Positions 7,609 through 16,341 of a DNA stretch of 64,000 nucleotides are shown here, in pieces. A model generated the notes under the pieces. It worked only from the letters and a program-made list of their open reading frames with translations. It had not been told where the DNA came from and made no database searches. The translations under genes and the position numbers were made by a program. Positions within the stretch are counted from its first letter, which is position 1. The number at the start of each line of letters is the position of its first letter. The stretch comes from Pararhizobium sp. IMCC21322 (GTDB taxonomy: Bacteria; Pseudomonadota; Alphaproteobacteria; Rhizobiales; GCA-2746425). The stretch lies in the NCBI RefSeq assembly GCF_030758295.1, contig NZ_CP132335.1, positions 1,650,412 to 1,714,411 on the forward strand. Reading direction: 5' to 3'.

Positions 7609-9851
7609 CCGGTCTGCTCCTGATCTTCCAAGTAGCGCTCAAGCGTCACAAGACATGTTTGAGCGGCCGTTGCTTGCGATAAGGGCGAAGTTCCGATATC
7701 CAGCGTCACCGCATTGGGATTGCCGCCATGATCCAAGCCAGCCTTATTGCCCTCATACCATGGGCCAGTTTCCATGACGGCAATGCCGCGTCGACATTGT
7801 TCCGTGCGCGCGATCCGGGCAAGACAGGCACCGCGCGGCGAAGACACCCGAACCAGATCCTTTTCCCTGAAACCACGTTGATCAGCCTCAGATGGATGGA
7901 TGCAGATTTTTGGTGGCTGATCCCCGGCAAGGTCAGTCTGGCCCAACTGGCTGTGAAGGAATTTTGCTGGCTGCCTGGTGAGAAGTGCCAGCGCATCGGG
8001 CGGCGCATCGCCAATCCATTCGGCTGGCGCAACCCATGCCGGATGTTCGGCCACATCTTCATAGTGGAATGAGCCAATCCGGGCGCTTGCCAGTTCAATT
8101 TTCCCGCTGTCTGTCGGTAAAGGGTTTTCAATAGGGTTTTGCCGAAAGTCGGAAAGATAGATTTCCGGTTTGTCGGGCAGGGGCACTTGCCACACACCCG
8201 TCTTGATGAGTTCATCAAAACTGGGCGCTGTCAGCCCTTGGGCGGTCGCCCTGGTTTCCGTCCCGCTCCAAAGATGTCGTAGCCATGCGGTTTCATCACG
8301 TCCTTCGGTAAATACTTCCCCAAAACCCAGCCATTCTGCCAGATCGGCAAAGATATCGAAATCATTGCGCGCCTGACCCACCGGATCAATCAGCTTTGGC
8401 ATGTAGAACACATTCGGATCCCGTGAGGTGCCACCGATGTCTGAGCGCTCCAGGGAGGTCGTCGCGGGCAACACAATATCAGCGCGGTTTGCAGTCGCGG
8501 TCCAGAATTGCTCATGCACGATAATCGTTTCAGGCCGGGTCCACAGGCGCTCCAGCCGAAACAGATCCTGAGCATGATGAAATGGATTGCCGCCAGCCCA
8601 ATAGATCAGTTTCGTATCGGGATAGGTGATGAGTTGACCATTGAACGGAATGCTCTTGCCGGGCTGTTCCAGCATGTCAACAAATCGGGCAACAGGGATG
8701 GACATGCCAGCCTTGTTGCCGAGCGTCGGCAAAGCGGGCACAAGGCCTTTGCGGGCACCTTGTCCAACCGCATTCAACGATCCATAGCCAAAGGTAAACC
8801 CGCCGCCGGGCAATCCAATTTGTCCCAGCATGGCTGCAAGGGCAATCAGCGCCCAATAGGTCTGTTCGCCATGATGCGCGCGCTGCAGCGACCAGCTTGC
8901 CGTCAGCATCACCCGACCTGTTTCAATGATATCTGCAAGGTCTGTCAGAGACTGAACCGGCACATCAGCAATACTAGCGGCCCAGTCGAGTGTTTTTGGC
9001 TGCTGGTCAAGATCGCCGTTCAAGTGAGCGATCAGGGTCTCGCTGCCGATACAGAACCTGTCCAGAAACGTGCGATCTGCCCGGCCACGGCGCAGCATTT
9101 CGTGGCAGAGCCCAAGCATGATGGCTGTATCTGAACCCGGTCGTGGCGCAATCCAGTCCGCCTCCAATTCGGGCGGAATATCGTCGGCGACCGGGCTTAT
9201 GACAACGAATTTCGTGCCCTGGTCGGCTGCCCGTTGAATGTGGGCAGGCATGTGATGAAACCCGGCACCGCCGGATGTAACGCGCCAGTTCTTGGGGTTC
9301 AAACCCCCAAACGCTATGAAAGCATCTGTGTTGCCGCAGATACTGTCCCAGCTTGTGGCCGCACTGGAAACCGCATCCTGGCTTCCAAGCACATGCTGCA
9401 AAATGATCTGTGCCGCGCCCCAGCTATAATTCCCGGTCTGATCGGTAAAACCGCCGAAGGCCCCGAAGAACCGACGGATTTGACTGCGCGCGTGGTGAAA
9501 TCGCCCGGCACTGGACCAGCCGTAAGAGCCTGCAAAAAGTGCCTTGTGTCCATGGTCGGTCCGAACCCGGTCAAGTTCCTCTGACACCAGCTTCAGCGCC
9601 ACGTCCCATGACACAGGCACCATGCGGTCATGGCCGCGCATTGTGCCGTCTGACAGCGCACGGTCTCGCAACCATCCTTCGCGGATATAGGGTTGATCAA
9701 CGCGCTTTTCAGAATACACCAGTTGCGGCAGCGCCCCGATCATGTCCGGGTCGGCGCCGCTGCCCTGCATGGGCTTGGCTGCAATCAGCCGGCCGTTGGC
9801 AACCTCCGCTTCAAAGGCACCCCAGTGGCAGAGGCTGATCGGGTTTGTCAT
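7605..9851 (-). CDS. Molybdopterin oxidoreductase of the BisC/DMSO-reductase family
   Basis: This 748-residue enzyme binds bis-MGD molybdenum cofactor. The motif GSYGWSSAGRFHH puts Ser114 in the position of the Mo-ligating serine of DMSO, TMAO and biotin-sulfoxide reductases. No N-terminal iron-sulphur CxxC cluster and no Tat signal is present, so the protein should be cytoplasmic like BisC rather than periplasmic like TorA. The length also fits BisC. Family members reduce S- or N-oxides such as biotin sulfoxide or methionine sulfoxide. It is the gene before, and overlaps by four bases, the dadA-like gene; pairing of a reductase with a flavin dehydrogenase in one message is unusual. The family is firm and the substrate unknown. 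Confidence 0.88.
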   Translation of the reverse strand: MTNPISLCHWGAFEAEVANGRLIAAKPMQGSGADPDMIGALPQLVYSEKRVDQPYIREGWLRDRALSDGTMRGHDRMVPVSWDVALKLVSEELDRVRTDHGHKALFAGSYGWSSAGRFHHARSQIRRFFGAFGGFTDQTGNYSWGAAQIILQHVLGSQDAVSSAATSWDSICGNTDAFIAFGGLNPKNWRVTSGGAGFHHMPAHIQRAADQGTKFVVISPVADDIPPELEADWIAPRPGSDTAIMLGLCHEMLRRGRADRTFLDRFCIGSETLIAHLNGDLDQQPKTLDWAASIADVPVQSLTDLADIIETGRVMLTASWSLQRAHHGEQTYWALIALAAMLGQIGLPGGGFTFGYGSLNAVGQGARKGLVPALPTLGNKAGMSIPVARFVDMLEQPGKSIPFNGQLITYPDTKLIYWAGGNPFHHAQDLFRLERLWTRPETIIVHEQFWTATANRADIVLPATTSLERSDIGGTSRDPNVFYMPKLIDPVGQARNDFDIFADLAEWLGFGEVFTEGRDETAWLRHLWSGTETRATAQGLTAPSFDELIKTGVWQVPLPDKPEIYLSDFRQNPIENPLPTDSGKIELASARIGSFHYEDVAEHPAWVAPAEWIGDAPPDALALLTRQPAKFLHSQLGQTDLAGDQPPKICIHPSEADQRGFREKDLVRVSSPRGACLARIARTEQCRRGIAVMETGPWYEGNKAGLDHGGNPNAVTLDIGTSPLSQATAAQTCLVTLERYLEDQEQTG

Positions 9852-9874
9852 GGTTCCACGCCATCATGTTCGGC

Positions 9875-9892
9875 GTGATGAGGGCTCATCAC
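9875..9892 (-). other. Perfect hairpin spanning the tautomerase stop codon
   Basis: GTGATGAG and CTCATCAC form an 8-bp perfect stem with a 2-base loop. It overlaps the stop codon of the tautomerase and lies before the BisC-like start. It may stabilise or attenuate the message between the two genes. There is no T-run. Confidence 0.4.
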
Positions 9893-10095
9893 GTTTCGCC
9901 GCGGTTTGCCTTGCGTTCTGTTATGGTCTCGCCGCCAACAGTCCAGTCATCCGGCGGAATATCATCAAACACCACATAAACATGCTCGGCATGGGCACCG
10001 CAATGCTTCACAAGCGTATCCGTGATTTCCAGCGCTGCCGCTTTCTTTTGCTGGGACGTGCGGCCCGCCGCCATTGTAACTCGAATAATCGGCAT
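9889..10095 (-). CDS. 4-oxalocrotonate tautomerase-family protein
   Basis: This 68-residue protein starts MPIIRV. Removal of Met would expose the catalytic N-terminal Pro of the tautomerase superfamily, and the length is typical. The VYVVFDDIPPDDW segment matches the beta-strand and C-terminal region of such proteins. It lies between the SDR and the molybdoenzyme genes, all on the same strand with short gaps, so it probably acts on an enol or unsaturated keto acid made in this pathway. The product is a small cytoplasmic enzyme that works as an oligomer in known members. Confidence 0.8.
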   Translation of the reverse strand: MPIIRVTMAAGRTSQQKKAAALEITDTLVKHCGAHAEHVYVVFDDIPPDDWTVGGETITERKANRGET

Positions 10096-10107
10096 TCTAT
10101 CTCTCCG

Positions 10108-10881
10108 TTAAGTCAGGGATAATCCGCCATCGACGCGCAGAACCTGCCCGGTAATGTGGGAAGCATCATCGCTGAGAAAAAATGCGATGGCGGCTGCAAT
10201 ATCGGCAGGTTTTGCCAGACGTTGATTAGGGGTAAGCTCGGCTGCCGCCTGCCAGGAACTCTGAGACAGTGCGGAATGCCCGGCGCTTTCTTTCTCGGTA
10301 AAGCCGGGGGCAACGCAATTTACGGTGATGCCTTCTGCAGCCACCTGAACTGCAAAGGTTTTTGCCAATGCTTCCATCGCGCCCTTTGCCGCTGCGGTTG
10401 CCGGAAACATGCGCTTGATCGGCACCTGGTCAACCACGAAAGACGACACGGCAACCACGCGGCCACACTTTGAAGCTGTCAGATGGGGCAGGGCAGTATC
10501 AATCAATTCAAAGAAAGCGCCGGTGATAATTGTAAGGGAATGATCAAGATCATCCCGCGTGATTTCACCAACCACCTTGTTGAGGGCAAATCCGGCATTG
10601 GAAACAATCCGGTCCAACTGCCCGAATTTTTCCACCGCCTCATCTACCAACGCTGCAGCTGTTCCAGGCTTGCCCAGATCACCGATTGAAATTTGTACTT
10701 CAGCACCTGCGGCCCGCGCCTCATCGGCAACGGCTTCAAACAGAGGTATCTTTTTGCCATCAACCCCGCCTCTGGCATGCAGAAGCAGACACTCACCCGG
10801 GCCTGCTATCCGCCTTGCGGTGGCCGCTCCAATGCCGCTGGATGCACCGGTGACAAGCGTTACGCGTTTGCTTTTTGACAT
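10108..10881 (-). CDS. Short-chain dehydrogenase/reductase with altered active site
   Basis: This 257-residue protein has the SDR cofactor motif TGASSGIG (residues 11-18), the NAG motif (SNAGFA), and the C-terminal GQVLRVDGG that closes most classical SDRs. The catalytic serine is present in VSSF. The usual YxxxK is not: the region reads FPATAAAKGAMEA, so the Lys is kept but Thr stands where Tyr is expected. The SDR may therefore be weak, use another residue, or have a different role. It shares one base with the lyase gene upstream (10881) and belongs to the leftward cluster. The fold is firm; activity as a dehydrogenase is uncertain because of the missing Tyr. Confidence 0.82.
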   Translation of the reverse strand: MSKSKRVTLVTGASSGIGAATARRIAGPGECLLLHARGGVDGKKIPLFEAVADEARAAGAEVQISIGDLGKPGTAAALVDEAVEKFGQLDRIVSNAGFALNKVVGEITRDDLDHSLTIITGAFFELIDTALPHLTASKCGRVVAVSSFVVDQVPIKRMFPATAAAKGAMEALAKTFAVQVAAEGITVNCVAPGFTEKESAGHSALSQSSWQAAAELTPNQRLAKPADIAAAIAFFLSDDASHITGQVLRVDGGLSLT

Positions 10882-11819
10882 TATGCCGCTTTCACCGCGC
10901 CATTGACCTTGTAGCCATAAATCCGGTCAAGGTTGAGCTTGCTGACAATGTCCAGACCCTTTTGCAATTGCGCGCCTTCAAAGGAAGTCAAAGGCTTGCG
11001 CAACGGACCGGAAGGCAGGCCAACGGCCTGCATCAGGCTTTTGATCGCAACTGGATTTACAGCCGAATAGGCATAATGCAGCATGTCGAGATTATGCAGA
11101 TAGGCCTGCTGGAAATTCGCAGCGTCCTCAGCTGTGTCCCAGGGTTTTGAAATAGTCGCAAACTCACGTGGAATGATATTGCCGGTCATATTCGCTGTGC
11201 CATGCCCACCCAATGACATGGTCGGCACAATCAGCCCCAGATTAGGTGAGCAGCAGCACATAATGGACAGATCTGGTTTCGCCGCACACATCTGAGCTAC
11301 CTGTCCCACGCGTGTGGTGCTTTCCTTCAGCACCACCATATTGGGATGCTTGGCCAGTTTCAGCAGATTGTCCCAATGCAAATCCGTTTTGACGCGGGGC
11401 GGATTGTTGTAAAATCCAATCGGAAAATCGACGGAATCACAGACTTCTTCTGCATAGTCGGTGATGTCATCATTGGACGCACAGATATAAGATGGCGCGG
11501 CAATAATCGCCCCATCACCTCCTTCACCCTTGGCAAAGCCAACCATGTCGATGGTCGTCTGGGTGTTGTTTCCCGAGCAGCCGTAATATTTCAGGATGTG
11601 TCCGCTGTCCATCTTGGCGGTCTCGGTGATGATAAGCTTCTTCTCCTCAGGCGAAAGCATCGAAACCTCGCCCGTGGAGCCCATGATCAGCACAGCCTCG
11701 GTGCCGTTTTCGACATGAAATTGCAGCAGGGACTGGAAGCCGCCAATATCAATTGAGCCGTCTGCGTTCATCGGCGTAACCAATGCGACGAAACTTCCCT
11801 TGGGTTTAATATGAGTCAT
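10881..11819 (-). CDS. DapA (dihydrodipicolinate synthase)-family lyase
   Basis: This 312-residue TIM-barrel aldolase forms a Schiff base with a keto acid. Visible motifs are GSTGE (residues 47-51, the carboxylate-binding loop), Tyr137 in FYNNP, and the Schiff-base Lys165 in VVLKEST. True DapA in this phylum is usually found elsewhere and is slightly shorter. The setting beside a TRAP transporter, SDR and DadA-like enzyme points to a catabolic family member, such as a keto-deoxy-sugar-acid aldolase or pyrroline-hydroxycarboxylate deaminase. The cluster has no proline epimerase in view, so I do not assign the hydroxyproline pathway. The class is firm and the substrate open. Confidence 0.85.
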   Translation of the reverse strand: MTHIKPKGSFVALVTPMNADGSIDIGGFQSLLQFHVENGTEAVLIMGSTGEVSMLSPEEKKLIITETAKMDSGHILKYYGCSGNNTQTTIDMVGFAKGEGGDGAIIAAPSYICASNDDITDYAEEVCDSVDFPIGFYNNPPRVKTDLHWDNLLKLAKHPNMVVLKESTTRVGQVAQMCAAKPDLSIMCCCSPNLGLIVPTMSLGGHGTANMTGNIIPREFATISKPWDTAEDAANFQQAYLHNLDMLHYAYSAVNPVAIKSLMQAVGLPSGPLRKPLTSFEGAQLQKGLDIVSKLNLDRIYGYKVNGAVKAA

Positions 11820-11840
11820 GTTCAGGCTCCATGAGCTGTT

Positions 11841-13136
11841 CTAGTTGGCAAAAATAACGGGAAAAGACAGTTTTGGCAGCGCCAGAACGATATCTGGAAA
11901 GAAGATCGAACCAATGGCGACCAAAACAGTGAGTCCGACAATTGGCGTGACCGCCAGCATGGCTTTGCCCAGAGGCACATCGCCAATCTGCGCTGCAATG
12001 AGAAGGCAAATCCCATAGGGCGGCGTTATCAGACCGACTGACAGGACGATGGTGGTCAGGACCCCCATGTGAACCGGGTTCATACCGGCTGTATCTCCAA
12101 GCGCTTGTATGATGGGCAGGAAAATCAGCACCGCTGAAATGGGATTCAGCACAGTTCCGATCAGCAACAGAAAGCCAATCAACAACAGCATGATTCCGAC
12201 CGGGTCGGAGGTCTGGGACGTGATGAAATTCACGACAATATCGGCAGCGCCGAGAAAGGCGATAAGCCAGCCGAATATGCCTGCGCCCGCCACTGTGAAC
12301 AGCGGAACCGCAAAATCCATTGTCGCATGGGACAGAAGACCAGGCAGCTCGCGCAATGGCACATCACGATAAATAACAAAGGTCAGAATAAGCGCCCAGA
12401 TCACCGCGCTGATGGCAGCTTCTGTCGGGGTGAATATTCCGGCAATCACACCACCCAGAACAAACACCGGGATCAGCATTGCTGCCGCGCCGCGCCAAAG
12501 CGCTTTTGCCAGGCCGAGCAGCCCCGGAAACGGGTTCGCCGGGTATCCTTCGCGCAGTGCCATCACATAAGTGTAGCCCATCATGAAGAGCCCGATCGTG
12601 ATGCCCGGTACAATCCCCCCCAGGAACAGGGCCCCGATCGAGACATTTCCAAACGCGCCGTAGACAATCAGAATGATGGAGGGCGGGATGATGACCCCCA
12701 GCGTGGAAGAGGCCGCCGTCAGTGCCACTGAAAATGCGGGGCTGTAGCCAGCCTTTTTCATGGCCGGGATCAATATGGAGCCGACAGAGGCCGTGTCAGC
12801 CGCTGCGGAGCCGGACAGTGAGGCAAACACCATCGACACAAACACATTCACATGCCCCAGACCACCACGCACATGGCCAACTGATGCATCAGCAACTTTG
12901 AGCAGCCGGTCGGTAATGGAACCGGCGTTCAAAATGCGCCCCAAAAACATGAAGAAGGGCACAGCAAGCAGCGTGAAACTGTCGATGTTGGAATACATCT
13001 GGTTGATCACCGAAGTCAGCGGCAAATCTTCCCACAGGATGACAAAGACCGATGACAGGATCAGCGAGAACCCGATATTGACCCGCAATGCAATGAGGAC
13101 GAAAAACCCGCCAAGCAGCAGAACAAGCGGGTTCAT
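11841..13136 (-). CDS. dctM: TRAP transporter large permease (DctM)
   Basis: This 431-residue inner-membrane protein is very hydrophobic, with about a dozen helices, and is the ion-coupled transport subunit of a tripartite TRAP system. Family landmarks include AVPFFMFLGRIL near the N-terminus, the GGLGHVNVFVSMVFASLSGSA region and VIIPPSIILIVYG. It overlaps the small permease gene by four bases and precedes the lyase gene by 21 bases, so the transporter and the enzymes are one transcription unit. TRAP systems use sodium or proton gradients and usually carry acidic solutes. Confidence 0.93.
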   Translation of the reverse strand: MNPLVLLLGGFFVLIALRVNIGFSLILSSVFVILWEDLPLTSVINQMYSNIDSFTLLAVPFFMFLGRILNAGSITDRLLKVADASVGHVRGGLGHVNVFVSMVFASLSGSAAADTASVGSILIPAMKKAGYSPAFSVALTAASSTLGVIIPPSIILIVYGAFGNVSIGALFLGGIVPGITIGLFMMGYTYVMALREGYPANPFPGLLGLAKALWRGAAAMLIPVFVLGGVIAGIFTPTEAAISAVIWALILTFVIYRDVPLRELPGLLSHATMDFAVPLFTVAGAGIFGWLIAFLGAADIVVNFITSQTSDPVGIMLLLIGFLLLIGTVLNPISAVLIFLPIIQALGDTAGMNPVHMGVLTTIVLSVGLITPPYGICLLIAAQIGDVPLGKAMLAVTPIVGLTVLVAIGSIFFPDIVLALPKLSFPVIFAN

Positions 13137-13591
13137 TTGGAATTCCGATCAAGCAGGGCTTCAATCGTGAAGAGGCCAATGAAGGCTCCACAAATCGGAA
13201 TTGGCAGATAAAACCAGAACTCTGAGATGTTGAGCGACAGGGCAACCCGGTTCAAGCCGATCAGGCTCATGATTATGCCATGCCGGACAAGCACATACAC
13301 AACAATCGCTGCGGCCAGATAGGTCGCGATTTTTGGAATGATATTGAGCGGGCTGTTTTTCGGCCACAGATTGACCAGATAGTGCCCACCACGTCGGTAA
13401 GCGAATGCCGCGCCCAGAAATATGCACCATGAAAACAGAAGCTGCGCCAGATCCAGCGTCCAGGTCATTGGCACCATAAGAATGTTACGTGCAGCCACCT
13501 GCATGAAGACGACGCCAATCAGGCCCGCAAACAGGCATGCCAGCACCATTTGAAATATTCTGTCCAGAGTGTCGCCAAGAGTTTTGAGCAT
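13133..13591 (-). CDS. dctQ: TRAP transporter small permease (DctQ)
   Basis: This 152-residue membrane protein has four hydrophobic segments and the family landmark TWTLDLAQLLFSWCIFLGAAFAYRRGGHY in its first half. It pairs with the DctM encoded immediately downstream, which overlaps it by four bases. The gap of 80 bases to the binding-protein gene contains a stem-loop. The N-terminus MLKTLGDTLDRI is cytoplasmic. Confidence 0.9.
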   Translation of the reverse strand: MLKTLGDTLDRIFQMVLACLFAGLIGVVFMQVAARNILMVPMTWTLDLAQLLFSWCIFLGAAFAYRRGGHYLVNLWPKNSPLNIIPKIATYLAAAIVVYVLVRHGIIMSLIGLNRVALSLNISEFWFYLPIPICGAFIGLFTIEALLDRNSK

Positions 13592-13638
13592 GGTAAAATG
13601 ACAGCTGTTTCAATGCATTGGAACGGATGAAGTTGGTG

Positions 13639-13662
13639 CCAACCGGGCGATTGCCCGATTGG
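13639..13662 (-). other. Intercistronic stem-loop after dctP
   Basis: Read on the minus strand, CCAATCGGGC pairs with GCCCGGTTGG around a 4-base loop, a 10-bp stem with one G-U pair. It lies between dctP and dctQ and has no T-run. Such hairpins commonly protect the binding-protein message so that it is made in excess over the permeases. Confidence 0.5.
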
Positions 13663-13671
13663 CGTCATTAC

Positions 13672-14661
13672 TTATTGTGCAGTCAGCGCGGCCATTGGGG
13701 CTTCAAGGCCCATTTCGGCAACCAACTCGACCTTCAATTCTGCCAGAGCGTCCTGGAATTCGGAGATATCTGGACGGGTAACCGTGACATTATGTGTTGC
13801 CTGCAGCTCTTCTACGAGCGCACCTTCATATTCCTTGGCTTTCTCAATTCCCAGGGCCGAAGCTTCCTGTGCAACCTCGATGATCATTTTCTGCTGATCT
13901 TCCGACAGTTTACCCCAGGCCCGTTCGCTGATGGACACATGGTTGACCTGAATGGAATGGGCTGTCAGCGCAAGATAAGGCGCAACTTCATACAATTTTG
14001 CACCGGAATAGCCGGGAATGGAGCTTTCCAGCGCATCCGCAACCCCTGTCTGAACGGCCGCATACAACTCGCCCCAGGCGACGGACACAGGCAGAGTGCC
14101 AAGCTGTTCCCAGGTTTTGGAAATCATCGGCGACGGTGGTGTCCGCATTTTAAAGCCGGAGATATCAGCCAGTGCGTTTACAGGTCCTTTTGCATTGGAC
14201 AGGTTCCGGGTTCCGGAGCCACCAAGGGCCAACAGACGCATATTAAGGCTGCGATCCGCATAGACGCCCTGATAAAACTCTTCGGATTTCGAACCGGGAC
14301 CGACTTTGGCCATCAGATCATCAAAACCGGAAAACAGATAAGGCACTGAGAAAATCTGGAACTCAGGAACCTTCTTGGCCGCATTGTTGGTGGAACTGAT
14401 CATGAGATCAATTGTGCCCAGACCCATTTCACCGATAACGGCATCATCATTGCCCAGTTGGCCAGCGTCAAAAATCTTGATTGCAATGGCGCCGTCAGAC
14501 CGCTTCGCAACTTCTTCAGCCATGAAGTCGGCCATGTCATTATATGGATGCGGCGATTTCACCAGTGTGTGCAGCCGCATGTTGATTTCCGCTGCCAAGG
14601 CACTGGTGGAAGCCAGAGCTGACGCCAGAATGACTGAACTTAAGAATTTCAATCCGCGCAT
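13672..14661 (-). CDS. dctP: TRAP transporter solute-binding protein (DctP)
   Basis: This 329-residue periplasmic protein has a signal peptide (about residues 1-24, ending ALAAE). The family carboxylate-binding Arg is in GFKMRTPPS, and the segment WGELYAAVQTGVADALE matches the second lobe. It is the first gene of the transporter unit. The ligand cannot be deduced, but the conserved Arg indicates an organic acid. The 131-base upstream gap holds its promoter and a possible half-site for the neighbouring LysR protein. Confidence 0.92.
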   Translation of the reverse strand: MRGLKFLSSVILASALASTSALAAEINMRLHTLVKSPHPYNDMADFMAEEVAKRSDGAIAIKIFDAGQLGNDDAVIGEMGLGTIDLMISSTNNAAKKVPEFQIFSVPYLFSGFDDLMAKVGPGSKSEEFYQGVYADRSLNMRLLALGGSGTRNLSNAKGPVNALADISGFKMRTPPSPMISKTWEQLGTLPVSVAWGELYAAVQTGVADALESSIPGYSGAKLYEVAPYLALTAHSIQVNHVSISERAWGKLSEDQQKMIIEVAQEASALGIEKAKEYEGALVEELQATHNVTVTRPDISEFQDALAELKVELVAEMGLEAPMAALTAQ

Positions 14662-14782
14662 GATGTGTTCCTCTTTCGTTGGGGCATATGTGTTTTGGGT
14701 ATTTCACCCGGAATTCTACTACCAAGGTTCAAAAAAAGACACATTCCGTCAAATGCTAAAAATATGCCATTAGATGCCGAAA

Positions 14783-14792
14783 GGTTATGTAT
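14783..14792. promoter_or_regulatory. Possible LysR half-site upstream of dctP
   Basis: GGTTATGTAT here matches the 10 bases at 15703-15712 in front of the lysR gene. It lies about 120 bases upstream of the dctP start, directly beside the lysR stop codon. Shared sequence at both promoters is what autoregulation plus operon control would give, but only one arm of the palindrome is present here. Confidence 0.35.
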
Positions 14793-15689
14793 CTATTTTA
14801 TCAATGGAAGCTTGCTCATAACATCAAGGGCAATATCTGCGAAATGCGAGGCCAGTGCCGACGATTTAATACCAGAGGGCCGTATGAGCTTGAACTCGAA
14901 GGGAATGCTTGGCCCGAATGGTACCACCGATATGCGATCAGACTGGAAAAACTCTGCCGTGAGCGAGTCAATGATTGCGATGCCAAGCCCTTCAGCAGCC
15001 ATCAGACAGGCGACATAAGAAGGCTGGGCCTCTGCCAGAATTTTGGGGCGAACCCGCGCGGCCTGAAAAACCTGACCCAGCCATTGTGCCGTATCGGTTT
15101 GATACGACAGCGACACCAGCGCTTCCCCATCCATATCCTCCGGGCGCAAAACCTTGCGTTTTGCCAAAGGGTGATCGGATGCCATGACACAGACGCAGTC
15201 GACATGCCATGTGCCAAGTACCTCAATTTCCGGCCTGTCGACAGACAAATGACAAAGGCCAAGGTCGAATTGTCCCGACCCGATTAACTCACCAATGCGT
15301 GGTGAAGTGTGAACGTCCAGAGTTGTCTTGACCGTTGGGTGCAATTTCACAGCCTGGCGCATGATGGACGGGGCAAGTGACAGTGACAAAGCCGGCATGA
15401 CGGTCATTCTCACATGACCGCGCCTCAGCTCCCGTATTTCTTCAGCCGCGCCGGCAATACGATCAAGACCAATGAAATAAGTGTCGACCTCGCGTTTGAA
15501 CTGACGGGCTTCGGGCGTTGGTTTGACTGTCCGCCCGCTGCGTTCAAACAGGGTCAGCCCGGTGTCAGCCTCCAGCCCGGAAATCATCCGGCTGACGGCA
15601 GGTTGCGAAATATTGAGCATTTCAGAGGCGCGGTTGATCCCGCCATAATTCATAACCGCACGAAAGACTTCCAGTTGGCGTTCTCTCAT
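14793..15689 (-). CDS. LysR-family transcriptional regulator
   Basis: This 298-residue regulator has an N-terminal winged helix (INRASEMLNISQPAVSRMIS, about residues 18-37) and a periplasmic-binding-protein-like effector domain from about residue 90. It is the last regulator upstream of the TRAP/enzyme cluster and is read in the same direction, so it probably controls that cluster in response to the imported acid. Its own promoter carries a GTTATGT/ACATAAC palindrome. Length and domain order are standard. Confidence 0.9.
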   Translation of the reverse strand: MRERQLEVFRAVMNYGGINRASEMLNISQPAVSRMISGLEADTGLTLFERSGRTVKPTPEARQFKREVDTYFIGLDRIAGAAEEIRELRRGHVRMTVMPALSLSLAPSIMRQAVKLHPTVKTTLDVHTSPRIGELIGSGQFDLGLCHLSVDRPEIEVLGTWHVDCVCVMASDHPLAKRKVLRPEDMDGEALVSLSYQTDTAQWLGQVFQAARVRPKILAEAQPSYVACLMAAEGLGIAIIDSLTAEFFQSDRISVVPFGPSIPFEFKLIRPSGIKSSALASHFADIALDVMSKLPLIK

Positions 15690-15703
15690 TTACTTGCTTT
15701 CAG

Positions 15704-15729
15704 GTTATGTATTTCGGGTAAAACATAAC
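15704..15729. promoter_or_regulatory. Palindromic LysR-type operator
   Basis: GTTATGT and ACATAAC form a perfect 7-bp inverted repeat with 12 bases between, about 15-40 bases upstream of the lysR start. The geometry fits a LysR recognition site used for autoregulation. Confidence 0.5.
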
Positions 15730-15776
15730 ATCGAACAAAGTTGACCGAAAGTCGCTGTCGTTTTCAGGCGTGCATA

Positions 15777-16238
15777 TCAAACCGGCAGATCGCGTCCATC
15801 TGCAATGGATTCCATGGCAAGATACGACGTCACCGCATCCAGCTCAACTTGCCCGATCAGACGTTGATAAATGCGATCAAAGGCATTCATGTCCTCAGCC
15901 ACGATTTTGATGATGTAGTCATAATCACCGGCAACCCGGTAAAAGCCCATCACATTGGGCACTGCCAGAACCACCTCACGAAACTGCTTCAGCCAGTCAG
16001 CGGAGTGATGGCGCGTGCGCACCAGAACGAAAACCGTCAAGCCCAAACCAAGCTGTTCAGAATCAAGCCGCACGGTCTCGCCCTTCAGCAATCCGCTGTC
16101 ACGCAAGGCTTTCAGCCTTCGCCAGCACGCATTCTGGGACAGTCCCACTTTTTCCGCCAGATCACGCTGTGACAGCGAAGCATCATGTTGCAGAACCCGT
16201 AAAATTGAACGATCAATATTATCTATATTTGAAGCCAT
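15777..16238 (-). CDS. Lrp/AsnC-family transcriptional regulator
   Basis: This 153-residue protein has the N-terminal helix-turn-helix of the Lrp family (SQRDLAEKVGLSQNACWRRL, about residues 23-42) followed by the RAM ligand-binding domain. It starts NIDRSILRVLQHD, the family hallmark. It faces the class V aminotransferase across a 103-base gap, the normal arrangement for an Lrp protein and the amino-acid gene it controls. The effector is probably an amino acid handled by that enzyme; this is inference. Confidence 0.9.
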   Translation of the reverse strand: MASNIDNIDRSILRVLQHDASLSQRDLAEKVGLSQNACWRRLKALRDSGLLKGETVRLDSEQLGLGLTVFVLVRTRHHSADWLKQFREVVLAVPNVMGFYRVAGDYDYIIKIVAEDMNAFDRIYQRLIGQVELDAVTSYLAMESIADGRDLPV

Positions 16239-16341
16239 GGACGATCATTTGACCACATATTGAAAAGAATCAAGAGGAAATAGGTGGTATTCTAGCATGA
16301 AATGCGAATTAAACTGGTAAGAACACCAGACGGAGCAAATC

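Noticed and set aside
6364-11819. Hydroxyproline degradation pathway
   Set aside because: DadA-like and DapA-like enzymes fit, but there is no proline epimerase or ketoglutarate-semialdehyde dehydrogenase, and the BisC-like enzyme and tautomerase are not part of that route.
13618-14349. A 243-residue rightward frame opposite the first TRAP dctP gene
   Set aside because: It lies entirely antisense to a well-supported gene, has low-complexity composition typical of shadow frames and lacks a ribosome site.
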